Origin: Clostridia bacterium
GTDB lineage: Bacteria > Bacillota > Clostridia > Christensenellales > UBA3700
Reading direction: 5' to 3'
Assembly: GCA_029068165.1 (NCBI GenBank)
Contig: JAIEDA010000019.1
Location: forward strand, 1 to 49,088
Length of the DNA stretch: 49,088 nucleotides
Position 1 is the first letter of the stretch. Every line of letters starts with the position of its first letter. The position numbers were made by a program, and so were the translations under genes. The notes beneath the pieces were generated by a model. The model was not told the DNA's origin and did not search any database. It was given only the letters and a program-made list of their open reading frames with translations. This document shows, piece after piece, positions 44,483-49,088 of the stretch.

Positions 44483-46117
44483 ATGAAAGTTTTGGATAGT
44501 GCCAAGATATTGCAGATGATCGACGGCGGCTACAGGAATTTAAAAGCCAACAAAGCTATGGTCGATGCTCTCAACGTCTTTCCCGTTCCGGACGGCGATA
44601 CCGGAACTAATATGTCGCTGACTATGGAGTCGGCTGTTAAAGAAGTAAAATCAGTAGGAACCGATGATATCGGAGAAATATTGACAGCGTACTCGAGGGG
44701 CGCTTTGAAAGGAGCGAGAGGTAACTCGGGAGTAATTTTATCACAAATAATTAAAGGTTTGTCCGTAGTTTTGTCGGACGAGAAGTCTATTACGACTAAG
44801 GCGTTTGCCAACGCGCTTAGACATTCAAGAGAAATCGCATACAACGCAGTTACGAAGCCTAAAGAGGGCACGGTATTGACCGTTATAAGATATTTGGCTG
44901 AAAATGCGGCTTCAATAGCGAGTAAAAACGCTTCGTTTATCAACTTTTTCGATCAATTAATCAAGAAAGGCGAGGAAATTCTTCAAAAAACCCCTGATAT
45001 GCTTCCCGTTTTGAAGCAGGCGGGCGTGGTAGACGCGGGCGGAAAAGGCTTGATGTGCGTATTTCAGGGCTTCTACAACGCTTTGGCGGGCGTTGAGATA
45101 CCCGAAGTCGTGGAGGACGCTGAGAATGTTGTAGTTCCTGCGCCGACGTTGAACGCATTTGGCAACGACGAACACGACCTTGACAATATAAAATACGCCT
45201 ATTGTACTGAATATTTCGTGATAAACCTCAAAAAACACATCACCGAAGAGGACGTAGAGAAGCTGAGAGATAAACTTATGGCTATAGGCGACTGCGTTAT
45301 CGTAATCGGCGACGTGTCGCTTATCAAAGTTCACGTTCATACCAATCAACCCAATAAAGCTTTGTACTATGCTTTGCAACTTGGAGAGCTTGGAAAGGTC
45401 AAAATCGAGAATATGTTGGAGCAACATAGGGAATTGGTAAGAGAAAAAGAGAACTCTAAGAAGGAAATTGGCTTGATTTCCATTTGTGCGGGCAGCGGAA
45501 TAGCAAGTATATTCAAGGAATTGCTCATTGATGAAGTTATCGAGGGCGGTCAAACGATGAATCCAAGCGTTGAAGACATACTCAATGCTGTTGAAAAGAT
45601 AAATTCGGACAATATTATCATACTTCCAAACAATAAGAACATTATAATGGCGGCTGAAAAGGTTAAGGAGCTGACGAAGAAGAATATCTACGTGATTCCG
45701 ACCGTTGAAGTTGCGCAAGGTATTAGAGCTGCATTTGCGTTCGATATAAATCAACCTATCGAGCAAAACGTTGCCGAGATGACCGCATCTTATGAAGATT
45801 TGAAGTGCGGACTTGTTACGAATGCCGTTAGAAATACCAATTTGGACGGATTTGAGATTAATGAGGGCGATATAATAGGTCTTGACGGCAAGCTTATAAT
45901 TGCCGACAGTAAGAGCGTTGAAGAAACGACTTTATCGGTAATAGAAAAGCTTGTTGACGAATGGAGCGAGGTGATTACGCTTTATTACGGCGAGGGTATC
46001 AGTAAGGAAGAAGTTGAAAAACTCGTTACTAAACTCAAGACTAAGTACGAAGGATTTGACGTGGTGAGCTATTACGGCGGTCAGCCGCATTATCACTATT
46101 TGATATCTATCGAATAG
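44483..46117 (+). CDS. fakA: Fatty acid kinase subunit A (DAK/YloV)
   Basis: 544 residues. The N-terminal DhaL-type kinase domain has FPVPDGDTGTNMSLTM near 32-47 (the two Asp bind Mg-ATP) and ARGNSGVILSQI near 78-89. The C-terminal part is the FakA middle and EDD regions (HVHTNQPNKALYYALQLG; GGQPHYHYLISIE at the very end). FakA phosphorylates fatty acids carried by FakB (a DegV protein); no fakB is in this window. SD GGAG precedes ATG 44483. Confidence 0.95.
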   Translation: MKVLDSAKILQMIDGGYRNLKANKAMVDALNVFPVPDGDTGTNMSLTMESAVKEVKSVGTDDIGEILTAYSRGALKGARGNSGVILSQIIKGLSVVLSDEKSITTKAFANALRHSREIAYNAVTKPKEGTVLTVIRYLAENAASIASKNASFINFFDQLIKKGEEILQKTPDMLPVLKQAGVVDAGGKGLMCVFQGFYNALAGVEIPEVVEDAENVVVPAPTLNAFGNDEHDLDNIKYAYCTEYFVINLKKHITEEDVEKLRDKLMAIGDCVIVIGDVSLIKVHVHTNQPNKALYYALQLGELGKVKIENMLEQHRELVREKENSKKEIGLISICAGSGIASIFKELLIDEVIEGGQTMNPSVEDILNAVEKINSDNIIILPNNKNIIMAAEKVKELTKKNIYVIPTVEVAQGIRAAFAFDINQPIEQNVAEMTASYEDLKCGLVTNAVRNTNLDGFEINEGDIIGLDGKLIIADSKSVEETTLSVIEKLVDEWSEVITLYYGEGISKEEVEKLVTKLKTKYEGFDVVSYYGGQPHYHYLISIE

Positions 46118-46133
46118 TCGCAAATCGACAAAA

Positions 46134-46336
46134 TTGAACATTATTCAACTTTGATGTTTTGTCGCAAAATTGCAAATAATAGACCTATATAACGAAAAAT
46201 TCACACGTTCGTAGTTTTATATGCGGAAAATTCGGCTTATAGATTACATAAACGATATTTAAATATGCAAGGCTCAAGCCTTGCATATTTTAGTTTTATT
46301 CAGGCGTTCAGTTTTTGCAAATTGAACTATGTTCAA
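46134..46336. promoter_or_regulatory. Pair of TTGAAC-N3-GTTCAA palindromes (site pair 3)
   Basis: TTGAACATTATTCAA (46134-46148) directly after fakA and TTGAACTATGTTCAA (46322-46336) 20 bp before the recG -35 box; centres 188 bp apart. The fakA terminator lies between them. The second copy is placed to affect recG transcription. Confidence 0.55.
46261..46290 (+). terminator. fakA terminator
   Basis: A 13-14-bp stem AAATATGCAAGGC / GCCTTGCATATTT with a very short loop, followed by TTAGTTTTATT. It is nearly symmetrical and may act on both strands. Confidence 0.85.
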
Positions 46337-46356
46337 AAAGTAAGCGGTAATTTCGC

Positions 46357-46385
46357 TTGAAATTTTGCCGTATTGATATTATACT
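46357..46385 (+). promoter_or_regulatory. recG promoter, leaderless type
   Basis: TTGAAA (46357-46362), 17-nt spacer, TATACT (46380-46385), then 6 nt (TATCTT) and ATG 46392. There is no SD in the preceding 20 nt. Confidence 0.75.
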
Positions 46386-46391
46386 TATCTT

Positions 46392-48386
46392 ATGGAATTG
46401 ATAGACGTTAAAGGCGTGGGAGCGAAGACTCTCGAAAAGCTTAAGAAGTTGGGGATAGAGAGCGTAAAAGACGCTATCTATTTCTATCCCAAGTTTTATT
46501 GGGATATGACCAAGGAAACTTCGCTTGACGAAATTGAAAACGGCGATTACGTTTTGCTTCGAGGCACGCTTTCATCAATAAGCGGTTTGATAAGAGCAAA
46601 GCGCGGTTTGACTTTTTGTACGGCTTCTTTGAATACGCAGGGTCAAAAGGTAAAACTTACTTGGTTCAATTCTCCGTTTGTGCTTCCGCTTATAAAGCAA
46701 AGCTGCGAATTTCTCTTTTGGGGCAAGGCAAGGCTCAACGGCAAGAAAATAGAGATGTCAAATCCAAGCTTTGAAAAGGCTGAAGACAACAAGAGATTGC
46801 AAGGAATAGTCCCTATATATCCGCTTAAGGACGCAATCGGGCAACAATTATTTAGAAATATAGTTAAGCAAAGCTTGGAAAACTGTAAAATCGCAAGTAG
46901 ACTTGATGATTTTACTGATATGACTTTGGATAGCGCATTTAGGATTGTTCACGAACCTTTGGATATGAAAACTTGCTCTTTGGCGAAAAAACGTATTGCA
47001 ATCGAAGAGCTTGTATATCAAATAATAGCATACAGGGTCGCAAAGAATAATAACGATAACAAGAAACCTTATCCTTATATTGAAGATTTTTCGGCAATAG
47101 AAGCGGAAATTGATTCGTTGCCGTATAGGCTCACGCCTTCGCAAGACGTGGCTATAAAGGAAATTGTAGCGGATTTAAAAGGTGAAAAGCATACGAATAG
47201 GATGTTGATGGGCGACGTAGGCTCAGGAAAAACGGTTGTTGCTCTGCTTTCTTGCCTATTTGCAAAGAAGTGCGGTAGGCAATCGTCTATTATGGCGCCT
47301 ACCGAAATACTTGCTAGGCAGCATTACAGGACGGCTTTGAACTTGTTTGGGGATAAAATGAGCGTTGCGCTATTGACCTCGTCGACTTCGGCGGTTGAAA
47401 AGAAGTCGATAATTGAAAAATTGCAGTCGGGAGAACTAGATCTCGTAGTCGGTACTCACGCTGTGCTCAACGACAAGGTTAAATTTTCAAAGCTTGGCTT
47501 GATAGTTATAGACGAATTGCATAGGTTTGGCGTAAGGCAAAAGAGCAAGCTGGAGGACAAGGCAGTCGGAGTGGACGTGATAGTTATGAGCGCGACGCCT
47601 ATTCCGAGAGCGTTGGCGCTGTCGATTTACGGCGATTTGGATATGTCGCAACTTGAGCCTAGAGAAGGAACCGGCGATAATATAACGACTTACGTAATCG
47701 GCGACGACAAGCTCAAAGGACTTTATAAATTTATCAACGAAAGAGTATCTTGCGGCGAGCAGGCTTATATCGTATGTCCTCTTGTAGAGGATAGCGAGGG
47801 CTTGGAGGTATTCTCGGCTAAGATGCTTTACAAACAACTAGTGAAGAAAGAGCTTGCCGACTTAAACGTCGGACTTATATACGGAAGTATGAAGGAAAAG
47901 GATAAGAGCGAGATTATGTCGAGATTTTACGCAGGAGAAATCGACGCGCTCGTTGCGACTTCCGTTATTGAAGTAGGTATAGATTCTCAGCGCGCGAGCG
48001 TTATGGCGGTACTCAACAGCGAGAGGTTCGGCTTGGCGGCGCTGCATCAGCTGAGGGGCAGGGTAGGGCGAAATCCGAATATCAAATCCTATTGTTTTTT
48101 GCATACTTCTAAGCAAGAGGAGAACTTGCGGCTTGACGCGTTGCGAGAGAATAAGGACGGTTTGAAGATTGCTGAAATCGACGCGGATATGCGCGGATAC
48201 GGAGATTTTCTTGGTATCAATCAAAGCGGAGGAAGCGGAAAGATAGGCGTATTTATCAATAAGAGGGTTATTGAGGAATGTAAGAATATCGCCGATTCGC
48301 TTATGGAAGAGGGCAGTATTTTCAAGGAGTATGATGAAATGCTTGCCAAATATCTAGACTTAATGCAAGGCGTTTCTTTGAATTAA
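46392..48386 (+). CDS. recG: ATP-dependent DNA helicase RecG
   Basis: 664 residues. RecG regresses stalled forks and branch-migrates Holliday junctions. An N-terminal wedge/OB region (VGAKTLEKLKKLGIES; DYVLLRGTLSSI) is followed by Walker A GDVGSGKT near 273-280, DELHRFGVRQ, SATPIPRALALSIYGDLD, VIEVGID and QLRGRVGR. It is at the lower end of family length. It begins without an SD, directly behind its promoter. In B. subtilis recG also lies downstream of fakA with sdaAB/sdaAA between; those are absent here. Confidence 0.97.
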   Translation: MELIDVKGVGAKTLEKLKKLGIESVKDAIYFYPKFYWDMTKETSLDEIENGDYVLLRGTLSSISGLIRAKRGLTFCTASLNTQGQKVKLTWFNSPFVLPLIKQSCEFLFWGKARLNGKKIEMSNPSFEKAEDNKRLQGIVPIYPLKDAIGQQLFRNIVKQSLENCKIASRLDDFTDMTLDSAFRIVHEPLDMKTCSLAKKRIAIEELVYQIIAYRVAKNNNDNKKPYPYIEDFSAIEAEIDSLPYRLTPSQDVAIKEIVADLKGEKHTNRMLMGDVGSGKTVVALLSCLFAKKCGRQSSIMAPTEILARQHYRTALNLFGDKMSVALLTSSTSAVEKKSIIEKLQSGELDLVVGTHAVLNDKVKFSKLGLIVIDELHRFGVRQKSKLEDKAVGVDVIVMSATPIPRALALSIYGDLDMSQLEPREGTGDNITTYVIGDDKLKGLYKFINERVSCGEQAYIVCPLVEDSEGLEVFSAKMLYKQLVKKELADLNVGLIYGSMKEKDKSEIMSRFYAGEIDALVATSVIEVGIDSQRASVMAVLNSERFGLAALHQLRGRVGRNPNIKSYCFLHTSKQEENLRLDALRENKDGLKIAEIDADMRGYGDFLGINQSGGSGKIGVFINKRVIEECKNIADSLMEEGSIFKEYDEMLAKYLDLMQGVSLN

Positions 48387-48500
48387 GGCTTTAAAAAGTT
48401 ATGCGAAAATCGCCGTTGAAAAGCCGTATGAATTTAGGCGAAATTTAATGCTAAACCCAGCCTTTGAAAAGCAAAAAATTTTGATTGATTTATATTGGTA

Positions 48501-48530
48501 AAAATACGCTTTTTTCAAGCGTATTTTTTA
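48501..48530 (+). terminator. recG terminator
   Basis: 11-bp stem AAAATACGCTT / AAGCGTATTTT with a 5-nt loop, followed by T-rich sequence; symmetrical enough to work on both strands. It is about 115 nt after the recG stop. Confidence 0.88.
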
Positions 48531-49088
48531 TGTTATTTTTCTATTGATTTTTGGCGATGTTTTTTATGAGATTTTCTTGAGAAATCGGAGCGTAAAATCA
48601 TTAAATTAAGCCTCGAAATTTAAACGCTAAGAGAGCAGTTTTTGTCAAACGTTTTAGCGGTCTTAATTTTGAGCATTTTAGTGGATTTTCAAAGCGTTGT
48701 TTAAATCGGTAAAATTATGCGATTGAAGGCATTGATTTTTTGACGCTAAAAATTGTCCTAAAAATTTTTGCAAATGGGAATTATAATTCCAAATTAAGCG
48801 CAAATATCAAATAATTTAGCCAAAAATAGGCTTATATGCTAAAATAACGGCAAGTTTGAGTCTAAAATCGTTGTTATTGCTCCGCCGCGGTCCAAATTTC
48901 AAGCGTAGCTAATTTATCTAATTTTTCAATATGCTCAAGGCGAAATTGGAGATCATTTTTTTGTAGAAAATCAGTCGCTGTTTTTCTTGCTTATTCATAT
49001 TGATTTTTTCGCGTTTTTGAGGTGAAAATTAAGTGCGAAATTTTCTAGATTTCAGTCGTTTTTTAAAGCTCTATTTTCATAGTAAAAT
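48531..49088. other. AT-rich region without a supported gene
   Basis: About 560 bases, clearly more AT-rich than the coding parts, with many short TTAGCG/CGCTAA pieces and one perfect 14-bp palindrome GGAATTATAATTCC (48777-48790). A GTG at 49033 with an SD-like GAGGTG 8 nt upstream opens a frame that runs off the window edge; too little is visible to call it. Confidence 0.4.

Overview
The window looks like chromosomal DNA of an endospore-forming (or recently spore-forming) Bacillota, most likely an uncultured class Clostridia lineage. The reasons are the gene order, strong Shine-Dalgarno (SD) sites ahead of most genes, two lipoproteins with no sign of an outer membrane, and three sporulation-type genes: SpoIIID, a SpoVB-like flippase, and a 23-residue SpoVM found between rpe and rpmB. 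I see no tRNA, rRNA, CRISPR array, phage or transposase gene. A finer taxonomic call would be a guess.

Layout. 1-560 has no gene but holds two similar ~125-nt hairpin elements facing each other. 631-6628: an unknown conserved-looking protein (minus), then uvrB and uvrA (plus). 6741-9790: a lipoprotein (minus), then a YetF-like membrane protein with a DUF4363 partner. 9973-15673 (minus): SpoVB/MurJ-like flippase, folA, then a folate operon folC-folE-folP-folBK behind what looks like a tetrahydrofolate riboswitch. 15737-20147: a two-LysM protein and a 1339-residue modular surface protein. 20566-21798: a TauE/SafE transporter split into two half-genes, then spoIIID. 21903-22631: a TtcA-like tRNA thiolase.

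22753-27259 is a translation-linked block: a COG2426 membrane protein, prmA, rsmE, mtaB, a HIT protein and rpsU. 27436-31677 holds pcrA and ligA. 31837-48386 is the classic Bacillota housekeeping run: yicC-gmk-rpoZ-coaBC-priA-def-fmt-rsmB-rlmN-[Nudix]-rsgA-rpe-spoVM, rpmB on the opposite strand, asp23-fakA, and recG. Compared with Bacillus subtilis it lacks remA, the prpC/prkC phosphatase-kinase pair (a Nudix gene sits there), thiN and sdaAB/sdaAA. The last 550 bases show no supported gene.

The most interesting points are: several genes whose promoter -10 box ends 5-12 nt before the ATG with no SD, which predicts leaderless mRNAs; rsgA apparently starting at ATT; paired TTGAAC-N3-GTTCAA palindromes in three separate intergenic regions; the inverted pair of hairpin elements at the left edge; the folC riboswitch whose terminator contains the SD and runs into the start codon; and the split transporter. 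No clearly new multi-gene system is visible; the novelty is mostly regulatory.
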